Of a DNA stretch of 64,000 nucleotides, positions 16,855 through 25,726 are shown one piece after another. The notes beneath the pieces were generated by a model that worked only from the letters and a program-made list of their open reading frames with translations, was not told where the DNA came from and ran no database searches. Made by a program: the position numbers and the translations under genes. Within the stretch, counting starts at the first letter, position 1; the number at the start of each line of letters is the position of its first letter. Source of the DNA: an uncultured Brevibacillus sp. (GTDB lineage Bacteria > Bacillota > Bacilli > Brevibacillales > Brevibacillaceae); contig NZ_CANMZW010000032.1 of the NCBI RefSeq assembly GCF_947502445.1, forward strand, positions 1-64,000, read 5' to 3'.

Positions 16855-18885
16855 TTAGATAGGATAATGGCAGGCTACCATGCGGCCGTTTCCAATCGGA
16901 AGCAGCTCTGGTGCAAGCTCCCGGCATCGCGCCGACGCAGCAGGGCAGCGGGTATGAAACCGGCAACCAGACGGTGGAGCCGCTGGAGATGGAATTTCGC
17001 CCGAAATCGGAGGGAATTCTCTTTTACGGCTAGGATCAGGCCAAGGTATTGATGAAATGAGCAGAGCTGTATAGGGATGCGCAGGATGCTGGAACAATTC
17101 CTCTGCCGGTGCTATTTCCACCAGGTTGCCAAGATACATCACCCCTATACGCGTAGAAACATGTCTAACGATATTGAGCCCGTGCGCAATAAATACGTAC
17201 GTGAGTCCAAGCTTGTTTTGCAATTCCTGCATGAGATTTACGATTTGAGCCTGAACCGATACATCGAGAGCAGACACGGCTTCGTCTGCAAGGACAAATT
17301 TGGGCTGCAACGCGATGGCGCGCGCGATCCCGATTCGTTGGCGCTGACCACCGGAAAATTCATGCGGGTAACGATCCGCCCAGGTCGGGTTCAGCCCCAC
17401 CAATTCCAGCAGCTCCTCTACCCTCGCTCTGCGATCCGCCCGACTTATCTTACTGTGTACGGAAAGTGGCTCAGCGATGGTCTTCTCAACCGTCCAGCGC
17501 GGGTTTACGGAGCCATAAGGATCTTGAAAAATCATTTGCATGTCACGCTGAAGCGCTCTACGCCTAGATGCCTCTATCCTGCCGAGGTCTTCTCCCCGAA
17601 AAAGCACCGAGCCTGCCGTTGCTTTCTCCAGCTGGATCAAAACACGCCCCAATGTAGATTTGCCACTGCCGGATTCACCTACGAGTCCAAACGTCTCTCC
17701 CTCTCGAATTGCAAACGAAACATTGTCTACAGCGTGAATCACGGCTTTCGTTTGACCGAATGACCCCCGGACTGGATAATGCTTCGTTAATCCTTTCACC
17801 GCAAACAACAGCTGCGGTTCCGGATCTGGTGGATGACTGTCAGCAGATCGCTCTTCGCCAACCACCACCTCTGCTATAGACGAACCGAGCTGACCTAGGT
17901 CGTGCCCATCCGTCAGCGAGTCGCTATACCAGCACGCTGCCTCATGATCACCTGCTCCAACAAGGGGCGGAGCATTAGTTCTGCACTTGTCTGTCGCCAG
18001 TGGACAACGGGGATGAAAGCGGCAGCCTGCCGGGAAATCAGCAGCATTTGGCGGGGTACCTTCGATGGTATAGAGCGCAGCCGAGCGATCACTGTCCATG
18101 GTGGTGATAGAGCGCAGCAGACCTGCCGTATACGGATGCTTCGGTTTTGTAAACAGCTTTTGCGTCGGAGCTTGCTCGACAATCCTGCCCGCGTACATGA
18201 CAATCATGCGATCAGCCATCTCTGCTGCAATCCCCAGATCATGCGTGATGAGTAAAATCGACATCCCGTACTCCGCTTGCAAATCACGAAGCAGGGTCAA
18301 AATCTGTGCCTGGATCGTCACGTCCAAAGCGGTCGTCGGCTCATCCGCAATCAGCAGCTCTGGGCCGCAGGCGAGAGCCATTGCGATCATCGCTCGTTGC
18401 AGCATCCCGCCAGACATTTCATTCGGATATTGTTGAAAGCGAAGCTGCGGCTCAGGCAGTCCCACTCGCTCTAAAAGCTCAACGGCACGTACACGCGCTT
18501 CCTTTGCACTTTGCTTCTCATGCCTGCGAATCGTTTCAACAATTTGTGTTCCGATCGTAAATACAGGATCGAAAGCTGCCATCGGCTCCTGAAAAACCAT
18601 AGCAACGCGTTTTCCCCGAATTGACTGAAGAACACTCTGAGGAAAAGTAGTCAGATCTTCACCATCCAGCTTGACCGTGCCTTGTGAAATTCGTCCCCGC
18701 TCAAAGTCAATCAGGCGCATGATTGCTTTGGACGTGATCGTTTTGCCGCTGCCGGACTCGCCGACGAGGCATACGGTTTCACCACGATCCATATGAAACG
18801 ACACGTCTGTTACAGGCGTTACTGATCCTTCAGATGTCGGAAATTCAACCGTCAGCCCTTTGATTTCGAGAAGGTATTGTGACAT
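16855..18885 (-). CDS. Dipeptide/oligopeptide ABC transporter, fused double ATPase
   Basis: 676 residues combining DppD-like and DppF-like ATPases in one chain. Walker A motifs are GESGSGKT (near 40) and GESGSGKS (near 395). Signatures are MSGGMLQRAMIA and FSGGQRQRIGIARA. Walker B regions are LLIADEPTTALD and FVLADEAVSALD. Each half ends with the oligopeptide-transporter C-terminal motif rich in Cys and Pro (CRFHPRCPLA, CRFHTRCPAA). The start shares one base with the stop of the permease gene (TGATG), showing tight operon coupling. It energises uptake through the two permeases encoded just upstream. Confidence 0.94.
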   Translation of the reverse strand: MSQYLLEIKGLTVEFPTSEGSVTPVTDVSFHMDRGETVCLVGESGSGKTITSKAIMRLIDFERGRISQGTVKLDGEDLTTFPQSVLQSIRGKRVAMVFQEPMAAFDPVFTIGTQIVETIRRHEKQSAKEARVRAVELLERVGLPEPQLRFQQYPNEMSGGMLQRAMIAMALACGPELLIADEPTTALDVTIQAQILTLLRDLQAEYGMSILLITHDLGIAAEMADRMIVMYAGRIVEQAPTQKLFTKPKHPYTAGLLRSITTMDSDRSAALYTIEGTPPNAADFPAGCRFHPRCPLATDKCRTNAPPLVGAGDHEAACWYSDSLTDGHDLGQLGSSIAEVVVGEERSADSHPPDPEPQLLFAVKGLTKHYPVRGSFGQTKAVIHAVDNVSFAIREGETFGLVGESGSGKSTLGRVLIQLEKATAGSVLFRGEDLGRIEASRRRALQRDMQMIFQDPYGSVNPRWTVEKTIAEPLSVHSKISRADRRARVEELLELVGLNPTWADRYPHEFSGGQRQRIGIARAIALQPKFVLADEAVSALDVSVQAQIVNLMQELQNKLGLTYVFIAHGLNIVRHVSTRIGVMYLGNLVEIAPAEELFQHPAHPYTALLISSIPWPDPSRKREFPPISGEIPSPAAPPSGCRFHTRCPAASARCRELAPELLPIGNGRMVACHYPI

Positions 18886-19787
18886 CAGCTGCCTCCTGTG
18901 AATGATCCGTTACTCTTTTTCGGGTCCAGTACATCCCGAATCCGGTCGCCAATCACATTTACAGAGAGGACAAACAGCGCAATGGCAAGCCCGGGAAAGG
19001 TGCAAACCCACCAGGCAACCGTCAAGTATCCTCTCCCTTGGGACAAGACCGTACCCCAATCCGGGATTTCCTTGATTACCCCAAGTCCGAGAAAGCTGAG
19101 GCCAGAGCCTGTTAAAATCGAAGTCCCAATGCCGATTGTCGCCATGACCAAAAAAGGAGCGGTCGAGTTTGGTAGTACATGCCTCCAAAAGATGCGAAAT
19201 TCTGAACTGCCGATCGAGCGCGAGGCGAGGACATAGGAGCGATGCTTTACCGTTAATATCGAGCTTCGCATTACTCTCGCATAACGCGGAATCGTCCCGG
19301 AGGCAATCGCCAAAATGATATTGAGTGTGCTGGGTCCCAGTGCCGCCGCGATTGCCAGAGCCAAGAGTATGCCTGGAATGGTCATCAGCACCTCGATGAA
19401 ACGCATTATGATCAGATCAACGAGTCCACCGACATAACCGGAGATAGCCCCGAGCACTCCTCCCAACACTCCGCCAACGACGACAGAAGCAAGTCCGATG
19501 AGCAGGGAATCACGGCTACCGTAAACGACAAGCGTAAAGACATCTCGCCCGAAATAATCCGTTCCGAATAGATGACTCGCGCTCGGGGGCTGCAGCAAAT
19601 TGGTCGGGTCAATCATCGTCGGCGCATAAGGTGCCACCCACTGCGGAGCGATGGCACATATCGTTAAAAACAGTACAACCAGTCCTGCCCCAAACAGGAA
19701 AAACTGTGAAGGCTCCAATCGTCTCAGCCGATACCTGTGCAGATGGACTGTCGTCCCAAGTGGTTTCGTAATCGTCGTTTCTTTCAC
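18885..19787 (-). CDS. ABC transporter permease, DppC-type
   Basis: 300 residues. An N-terminal cytoplasmic segment, a transmembrane helix at about 30-50 (FFLFGAGLVVLFLTICAIA), and the binding-protein-dependent permease domain with several helices and the EAA-type loop (ASRSIGSSEFRIFWRHVLPN). GTDYFGRDVF in the periplasm-facing region is typical of the DppC/OppC family. It forms the channel with the DppB-type protein encoded 17 bp upstream. Confidence 0.93.
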   Translation of the reverse strand: MKETTITKPLGTTVHLHRYRLRRLEPSQFFLFGAGLVVLFLTICAIAPQWVAPYAPTMIDPTNLLQPPSASHLFGTDYFGRDVFTLVVYGSRDSLLIGLASVVVGGVLGGVLGAISGYVGGLVDLIIMRFIEVLMTIPGILLALAIAAALGPSTLNIILAIASGTIPRYARVMRSSILTVKHRSYVLASRSIGSSEFRIFWRHVLPNSTAPFLVMATIGIGTSILTGSGLSFLGLGVIKEIPDWGTVLSQGRGYLTVAWWVCTFPGLAIALFVLSVNVIGDRIRDVLDPKKSNGSFTGGS

Positions 19788-19804
19788 TTACGCTTCCTCC
19801 TCCC

Positions 19805-20731
19805 TCACTGCGATCGTCGAATACGTGGATCGACAAAGGAATACGAGACATCTACCAGCAAATTGACGAGTACATAGATGATGGCAGTGAAAAAGACCAC
19901 ACCCTGTACGACTGGCATATCCTTTGACATGATGGCATCCGCGAGAATTCGCCCGATTCCCTGCCGTGCAAAAACAGTCTCCACGACAACCGTTCCGCTC
20001 AAAAGCTCGCCAACCATGACACCCATCATCGTCAGGGCTGGAATGAGAGCGTTTCGCAGTGCGTGTTTGTACATAACGACTCTCTCCGTTAGGCCTTTCG
20101 AACGCAGGGTTACAATAAACGGCTCGCTAATGACCTCCAGCATCGTATTTCGTACCATCCGCACGATAAACCCTGCCCCGACCAGTCCCAACGTGATTCC
20201 TGGCAAAACAAGTGTTTTCCATCCGTCCGATCCTGCAATCGGGAATAACCCCAAATGGATGGAGAACAAAAGGAGCAACAAAATTCCTGTCCAAAAGGTT
20301 GGCATGGAAATCCCGAACAAGCCAACAAACCTTGCTGTCAAATCGATGATTCCATTTCGATGAATGGCAGAAAGCACTCCCAGGATCGTACCTACCAGCA
20401 CGGACACCGCAGCACTGACCGCTGTCAAGGCGAGCGTTGCCGGCACGTGCGCAAGTATTTTGGGAAGTACTGGTGTGCTGTCGATCCGCGATGCACCAAA
20501 ATCCCCCTGTAAAAGCTGCAGAAAATACTGCATAAATTGGACGTAAAACGGTTGATCCAGCCCGAGCTGCTGCCTCATTTGCTCAATTGCCTCTGGAGTT
20601 GTTGCGTTGCCATCGAGCATCTGCAACACCGGATCACCAGGTAGCACAAACATAATGACAAAGACAAGCATCGACGAGCCAATGACAACGAGAAGGGAGG
20701 TCAGCAGGCGAGTAGCAATCGTTCCAGTCAC
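19805..20731 (-). CDS. ABC transporter permease, DppB-type
   Basis: 308 residues with the DppB/OppB N-terminal helix (LLTSLLVVIGSSMLVFVIMF), the family segment LPGDPVLQML, about six membrane helices, and the EAA loop (RSKGLTERVVMYKHALRNAL). It is preceded by the solute-binding protein gene 17 bp away and followed by the DppC partner. Confidence 0.93.
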   Translation of the reverse strand: MTGTIATRLLTSLLVVIGSSMLVFVIMFVLPGDPVLQMLDGNATTPEAIEQMRQQLGLDQPFYVQFMQYFLQLLQGDFGASRIDSTPVLPKILAHVPATLALTAVSAAVSVLVGTILGVLSAIHRNGIIDLTARFVGLFGISMPTFWTGILLLLLFSIHLGLFPIAGSDGWKTLVLPGITLGLVGAGFIVRMVRNTMLEVISEPFIVTLRSKGLTERVVMYKHALRNALIPALTMMGVMVGELLSGTVVVETVFARQGIGRILADAIMSKDMPVVQGVVFFTAIIYVLVNLLVDVSYSFVDPRIRRSQ

Positions 20732-20748
20732 AAAGCTTACCTCCTCTC

Positions 20749-22401
20749 TTACTTGCGAATGGTGACGTCGTATAATAACGGATAGCCCAGCAGATCGAAT
20801 TTCAATCCCTCTACCTTTTTCGAATGAGCGACGGTATACGGAAAGACATAGATCGGGAGAATAATTGCTCTGTCAATCATGTACTGCTGGATTTGGGCAT
20901 AGATTTCCTTTCTTTTTTGCGGATCGCTTTCTGATGCGCCCTGATCGAGCAGCTCGTCAATTTCCGGATCTGCCACATTCGACCAGTTGGTTCCGCCTTT
21001 TGTAAAGACCTTATCTGAACGAAGCAGATTACGCAGAATATCAGGGTCCGCTTTTACTTGGGAATTACCAAAAATGTCGTACTCACCATTTGTAATCGGT
21101 GTATTGGTATCTTTGGTAATGTTCAGATTGACCTGAACCCCGATTTGTTTCAGCTGCTGCTGAACGATTGCTGCGATATCATTGCGTTTTTCGCGGTTTG
21201 GTGAACCATCGAGATAGCGAAGGATCAGCTTTTGGCCGTCTTTTTCACGAATTCCATCCCCACCTTGCTTCCAGCCCAATTCGTCAAGCAGTTGATTGGC
21301 TTTTGCAATATCTGGTTTTACCTTATTTTCGAGTGAAGAATCATAGCCGAGAATACCTGGTGTCAATGCGGACCACGCCCGCTCGTATGTACCCAAATAG
21401 AGCGTTTGAACAATCGTATCCACATCTACGGCCAGTTGGACAGCCTGACGTGCTTTTATCTCGTTCCAGGGCTCATTTTTCGTATTGATGTATAGGGAAA
21501 AAGCAGTGCCATTTGTGATCGACTGATCTACGGCAATATTGGGATCATTGTTTAGTGCAGTAATCAATTGTGGTGGAACGGTCTCCGCAACGAGTACCTG
21601 ACCGCTCTGTACGCTGCCGATTCGCGTTGCCTCCTCTGGGATGATCTTAAAAGTAATTTTATCTAGCTGTGACGGACCTTTATTGTCAGCCCCTGGTGGT
21701 CCCCACTTGTAATCCGGATTTTTTTCGAGCACGATTTGGTCATTTTCCGTCCAGCTCACAAATTTGAAGGGCCCAGTGCCAACGGGATGCTTGCCATATT
21801 GATCCCCGTACTGCTCAAATGCCTTGGGCGACGAAATTCCGAGAAAGCCTGAGCCCAGTCCGGCCAAGAGCGGTTCAAACGGCTCTGACAAAATGATTTT
21901 GATCGTATGCTCATCCACAACCTCTGCTGACGAGAACGTACCGAGCAAGGAGCGAGACTGCCCGCGTCCTGCGGCAAAAATGTGATCAAAATTTGCTTTG
22001 ACTGCAGCTGCATTAAACGGCGTGCCGTCTTGGAAGGTTACATCCGTGCGCAGCTTGAATGTGTACTCTTTGCCGTCTTCTGATTTCGTCCAGCTGCTGG
22101 CTAGCCAAGGCTGGAAGGTACCCTCTTTTGCTTGAAACACGAGGCTGTCAAAAATATTACGAAAGACCCGATGGGACACCGCAAATCCGCTCGCGCCAGC
22201 ATCCAGCGTATCTGGAGAAGTAGCCAAGGCATACGTCAATTCGCCGCCTTGCTCGTTTCCTGCCGAGGCAGCAGTCTGATCCGCTGGCGCAGAAGGATTT
22301 GGACTTTGTACTTGGTTTGATCCGCATCCGGCAAGCAGTGCTGCCGTCATAAGTGAAAGAGCGGTATGATTTATCCATTTGTTTGAGCGTTCGATCTTCA
22401 C
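20749..22401 (-). CDS. Extracellular solute-binding lipoprotein, family 5
   Basis: 550 residues. A signal peptide ends in the lipobox LLAGC with Cys26 as the lipidation site, followed by the family-5 (DppA/OppA) binding fold, with the typical opening ELTYALATSPDTLDAGASG and later VGTGPFKFVSWTENDQIVLEKNPDY. It captures the substrate outside the membrane and delivers it to the permeases encoded immediately downstream. Family 5 includes peptide, nickel, opine and glutathione binders; the flanking monooxygenases argue for a non-peptide or modified-peptide ligand, but this is only inference. Confidence 0.93.
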   Translation of the reverse strand: MKIERSNKWINHTALSLMTAALLAGCGSNQVQSPNPSAPADQTAASAGNEQGGELTYALATSPDTLDAGASGFAVSHRVFRNIFDSLVFQAKEGTFQPWLASSWTKSEDGKEYTFKLRTDVTFQDGTPFNAAAVKANFDHIFAAGRGQSRSLLGTFSSAEVVDEHTIKIILSEPFEPLLAGLGSGFLGISSPKAFEQYGDQYGKHPVGTGPFKFVSWTENDQIVLEKNPDYKWGPPGADNKGPSQLDKITFKIIPEEATRIGSVQSGQVLVAETVPPQLITALNNDPNIAVDQSITNGTAFSLYINTKNEPWNEIKARQAVQLAVDVDTIVQTLYLGTYERAWSALTPGILGYDSSLENKVKPDIAKANQLLDELGWKQGGDGIREKDGQKLILRYLDGSPNREKRNDIAAIVQQQLKQIGVQVNLNITKDTNTPITNGEYDIFGNSQVKADPDILRNLLRSDKVFTKGGTNWSNVADPEIDELLDQGASESDPQKRKEIYAQIQQYMIDRAIILPIYVFPYTVAHSKKVEGLKFDLLGYPLLYDVTIRK

Positions 22402-22444
22402 TGTCGTTCTACTCCCTTATTCATGTATTGGTTGATGTCTCAGG

Positions 22445-22921
22445 TCAGCCTACGCTTTTTGCAGCCTGTGCCTGCTTGATCCGTTCTATTTGCCCGAGAT
22501 GGTGATGCACATGCTTGATGAAGCCAGCTGCAATATCGATGACACGCACGGTGTCACCTTTGTGGTTAATCGCTGTTTTTTCCAATTCCTCAGGTGCAAG
22601 TCTTCCAAAAAGCTTTGCATTGTATTGGAGCAACGAACGATAGGTTTCCAGAATGTCTTCCGAGTCGCTTTGATTACCCTTCTGTCCATTGACCCACTGG
22701 TCTTGGTTAAACGCCGGGAGCTGCACGGTCGTCCCCGCAAGTACGTCGCGAATCCGAAACGAAACCACGATATGATGATCCAGTAGATGCGTAAGTACTT
22801 CGGTCACACTCCAGGATTCTGCTTTTTGCTTCCAGTGCAGCTCTTCTTTTGTTAACCCTTTGATCGCCTCTGTTAATTGTCCGTGCAAGTCCAGATAGGC
22901 TTGAATATCGATTTGGCTCAT
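22445..22921 (-). CDS. DinB-fold protein
   Basis: 158 residues of the DinB/YfiT four-helix-bundle superfamily, with histidines positioned as in metal-binding members: His in LTHLLDHH (about residue 50) and the HVHHHLGQIERI segment near 135-145. Many members are thiol- (bacillithiol-) dependent transferases, but others have unknown roles. The start at 22921 is preceded by GGGAGG 10 nt upstream; an earlier GTG/ATG at 22939 lies before that site. It sits between monooxygenase copy 2 and the binding protein in the same orientation, suggesting a shared pathway. Confidence 0.85.
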   Translation of the reverse strand: MSQIDIQAYLDLHGQLTEAIKGLTKEELHWKQKAESWSVTEVLTHLLDHHIVVSFRIRDVLAGTTVQLPAFNQDQWVNGQKGNQSDSEDILETYRSLLQYNAKLFGRLAPEELEKTAINHKGDTVRVIDIAAGFIKHVHHHLGQIERIKQAQAAKSVG

Positions 22922-23035
22922 GATTACATGACCTCCCATAAAACTTTTTAATACCTTATTAAATAGATGTATTTAGTCTGTTTAAATTTTGAATGAAACC
23001 ATCATTTTGTTTTGTACACTGATTCTTTTATGTCT

Positions 23036-24115
23036 TTACTTGGCTGCAGCCACTTCATTTGCCCTTTTTAGTATCGGACCATCTGCCCAAACCGTACTCG
23101 GGATCTCTTTGCGAAGTACTGGCATGACATCGGCTGCAAACCGTTCGATCTGCTCCTGCTGCTCTGCCTCCGTCAGACCGTCCACACTGATGCTGAGTAC
23201 CTGATGACCAAATGCTTCATGGTATTTCAAGATTTTTTCGATCACAAAATCGGCGCTTCCGATCAAAGCCGGGCCATTTTTGATATTGTCTTCCAGGTCC
23301 GTAAAAGGAGATTGATTATGCTTGGAGGAGTCCGTCGCATGAAAAGCATTGTAATAGGGACGATAGCGCCGAACAGCTTCTTCATCTGTATCCGCCAGGT
23401 ACAAGGCTCCACCACCTGCACCTACTACAGCGTCTTTCGGATCGTGACCGTAATACTCCCAGCGCTCCCGGTAATGATCAATCAGTGCCTTGTATTTGCT
23501 CATATGGTGAAACCCGTTTGACGAAAAGATCGGATCGCCATACTTCGCAGCCAGTTCAGTGGAGAGCGTACTGGAAGCACTCCCATGCCAGACAGGAATC
23601 TTCGCCTGAAAAGGCCTTGGCTGAGTCGTCACCTGATGAAGTGACGGTCTGTATTTTCCACTCCACGATACATTTTCCTCAGTCCATAGGCGTGAAAGCA
23701 GCTCGTATCGTTCTGCCAGTGAATCCCACTGGTCCTCCTCCGTAATACCGAACAACAGATGGTGACGTGGGTCATTGCCCTTTCCAATAATCAGCTCCAG
23801 TCGTCCGCCTGATAAATGATCGAGTGTCGTGTAATCTTCTGCTACCCTGACCGGATCGAGCACACTGAGGACTGTCACCGTAGTCAACAAGCGAATCCGT
23901 GATGTCTGTGCGGCAATGGCTGTTAAAACGACTGGAGGAGCTGAGGAAATAAAAGGCTCGCCGTGACGCTCTCCTACTCCATACGCTTCAAAGCCCAGCT
24001 TTTCGGCGAGAACCGCCTGCTTCAAAACATTTTGAAACTTTTGCTGTGTCGTTAACGTTTCTCCCGTTACTGCGTTTGGAATGTTCATCATGAGACTAAA
24101 CAATGCAAATTTCAT
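23036..24115 (-). CDS. Luciferase-like (LLM) flavin-dependent monooxygenase, copy 2
   Basis: 359 residues, closely similar along its length to the protein at 15748-16818 (shared segments such as VGERHG, LLTTVTVLS, DPVRVAEDY, ELIIGKGN, KIPVWHGSASS). It is the first gene of the minus-strand run that continues through the DinB-fold protein and the ABC transporter to copy 1. A palindromic element and a LysR gene lie upstream. Keeping two paralogs at the ends of one transporter operon suggests two related oxidations or substrates. Confidence 0.9.
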   Translation of the reverse strand: MKFALFSLMMNIPNAVTGETLTTQQKFQNVLKQAVLAEKLGFEAYGVGERHGEPFISSAPPVVLTAIAAQTSRIRLLTTVTVLSVLDPVRVAEDYTTLDHLSGGRLELIIGKGNDPRHHLLFGITEEDQWDSLAERYELLSRLWTEENVSWSGKYRPSLHQVTTQPRPFQAKIPVWHGSASSTLSTELAAKYGDPIFSSNGFHHMSKYKALIDHYRERWEYYGHDPKDAVVGAGGGALYLADTDEEAVRRYRPYYNAFHATDSSKHNQSPFTDLEDNIKNGPALIGSADFVIEKILKYHEAFGHQVLSISVDGLTEAEQQEQIERFAADVMPVLRKEIPSTVWADGPILKRANEVAAAK

Positions 24116-24157
24116 TGAATCGATCTTCCTTCCCCGGATGAGTGAAGTTTTGTTTTG

Positions 24158-24186
24158 ATAAAACCGATTTGATTAGTTGGTTTTAT
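24158..24186. promoter_or_regulatory. Inverted repeat upstream of LLM copy 2
   Basis: ATAAAACC (24158-24165) and GGTTTTAT (24179-24186) form an 8-bp inverted repeat across a 13-bp AT-rich centre, about 45-70 bp before the monooxygenase start and downstream of the lysR gene. The size and location fit a LysR-type operator, probably for the regulator encoded next to it. Confidence 0.5.
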
Positions 24187-24245
24187 GATTCCAAACTTTA
24201 TCACCACGCCCTCTTGTCGTCAATCCATTGCCCAATCAGGGATTT

Positions 24246-25160
24246 CTATTGATGCTTAGAAAGATTCGATTCAGCCTCTGTCGAATGGCGAACATGCCCG
24301 ATCAGCTCTAAAAAGCGATTGCGAAGCTCCCCGCCTTCTCCTTTTAACGTAATAATATTCGTACGCAAGGAAAGGCTTGCAAGTGCCGGAATATCAATCG
24401 GAAACAGCTGCTGATCCCCCACTTCCTTACGTGCGCAAAGATCTGGCAAAAATCCGATACCCATTCCTTTGGCAATGCATTTTTTGGCTGTCTCATGATT
24501 GTCGATATTCAAATCGATGACAGGCTGTCGTTGTAAAGTCTCAAACAGGCTGTGCAGCTTCATCCAGTCAAGCGATCCGCATTCGAAAAATACGAGCTTC
24601 TCCCCACCGATCTCGTCCAGTGTACTCGGATGCTGCGCGATAAATCGATGTCCTTGATGAACATACAAACGAATCGGGTCTTCGTAGAACAAAACAGAGT
24701 CGATCAGGGGATGGCTAATGTTGCGTACAAGTCCCAAATCGATCTCTTTTTGCAGTACTTTTTCGAGTATGGTTTCACTTGGCGCTGTTAACAGCTTAAT
24801 TTGCAGCTCGGGATTTAGCTGTTTAAGTATGGGCAGCAGCTCTGGCATGATATAGGCGGAAACGGAGGCTGTGCAGCCGATCCTCAGCTCATGCGGGGTG
24901 GTCTGTTCGCGTCGCAGCTGCTGCTTGCCTTTTCGGTACGATTGCAGGATTTGCTGGGCAAACGGGAGAAATTGCTTCCCCTTTTCCGTTAAAGAAAAGT
25001 TTTTGCCCTCGCGTAGAAACAGCTTCACATCCAATTCCCTCTCCAAGGTTTGAATACGTGCCGATATAGAGGGTTGGGATAAAAACAAGGCATCTGCTGC
25101 TTTATTGAAGCTGTTGAAATGAACAACATAAACAAACGCCTCGAGGTTCTCAATATTCAT
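24246..25160 (-). CDS. LysR-family transcriptional regulator
   Basis: 304 residues with an N-terminal winged helix-turn-helix (MNIENLEAFVYVVHFNSFNK, then ADALFLSQPSISARIQTLE) and a C-terminal effector-binding domain of the periplasmic-protein type. It is oriented in the same direction as the monooxygenase/transporter operon and lies 130 bp upstream of it, with a LysR-sized inverted repeat in the gap. It probably controls that operon; the inducer is unknown. Confidence 0.9.
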   Translation of the reverse strand: MNIENLEAFVYVVHFNSFNKAADALFLSQPSISARIQTLERELDVKLFLREGKNFSLTEKGKQFLPFAQQILQSYRKGKQQLRREQTTPHELRIGCTASVSAYIMPELLPILKQLNPELQIKLLTAPSETILEKVLQKEIDLGLVRNISHPLIDSVLFYEDPIRLYVHQGHRFIAQHPSTLDEIGGEKLVFFECGSLDWMKLHSLFETLQRQPVIDLNIDNHETAKKCIAKGMGIGFLPDLCARKEVGDQQLFPIDIPALASLSLRTNIITLKGEGGELRNRFLELIGHVRHSTEAESNLSKHQ

Positions 25161-25231
25161 CCAATCGCCTCCTCCTATTTTGTAAAACTATCCTGTCAAA
25201 TTCGGAAGCAACAGACATCATCACTTGGGGG

Positions 25232-25510
25232 TTAGTCAAATAGTGAGACCTGTTTTCCCAGAGAGTTTACCCCCTGTAACGTCTTGGCGTTAAACGCGTC
25301 GATGCACATCACCTCGGAAACATTCAAAGGCTCTGTCTTCACCATGTCCTGGATCTGCGCGTCACTGTAAAATTCAAATGCATACCGGTGAAGAAAGCGG
25401 ATTCTCCATACCTTTTGCCCATGGAGCGCTTCTAAAAACTGCATCAGATGAGGACATAAACCAGCTTCTGCCTGAAAAATCTGTTGGCAATCCGGGCATC
25501 TATACTCCAT
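25232..25510 (-). CDS. Small zinc-ribbon-like protein
   Basis: 92 residues, not assigned to a named family. The N-terminus has CPDC at residues 5-8 and CPH near 19, a possible zinc-binding knuckle; the rest is soluble and mixed alpha/beta. The start at 25510 is chosen because AGGAGG is 6 nt upstream; the ATG at 25516 abuts that site. A good sigma-A promoter and a hairpin with a T run lie in its leader, suggesting attenuation. Confidence 0.65.
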   Translation of the reverse strand: MEYRCPDCQQIFQAEAGLCPHLMQFLEALHGQKVWRIRFLHRYAFEFYSDAQIQDMVKTEPLNVSEVMCIDAFNAKTLQGVNSLGKQVSLFD

Positions 25511-25544
25511 ATTCATCCTCCTAACAGCTTCTCTGTAAAATAGC

Positions 25545-25590
25545 AAAAAAGCCCCCTCACTTGCTTGAAACCATGCAAGCTATGGGAGCC
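25545..25590 (-). promoter_or_regulatory. Leader hairpin with T run (attenuator-like)
   Basis: On the minus strand an imperfect long hairpin (GGCTCCC...GCTTGC / GCAAG...GGGGGCT) is followed by six T, about 35 bp before the start of the 92-residue gene. No minus-strand gene ends just upstream, so this terminator sits inside the leader of the gene it precedes. Confidence 0.5.
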
Positions 25591-25621
25591 TTCAGTTGTC
25601 TGATCGGCTAGATTATCCATT

Positions 25622-25650
25622 AGTTTAATCTCATTATTCCTACAGGTCAA
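25622..25650 (-). promoter_or_regulatory. Sigma-A-type promoter for the 92-residue gene
   Basis: TTGACC, 17-bp spacer, TAAACT on the minus strand, about 25 bp upstream of the leader hairpin. Confidence 0.55.
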
Positions 25651-25726
25651 GTAAGTATTTCAGTCTCCATCTTTTCTTCATAGTCATGTGCTACCTTGGT
25701 TGCATCAGTAAAAAGGAGGTATGCAC

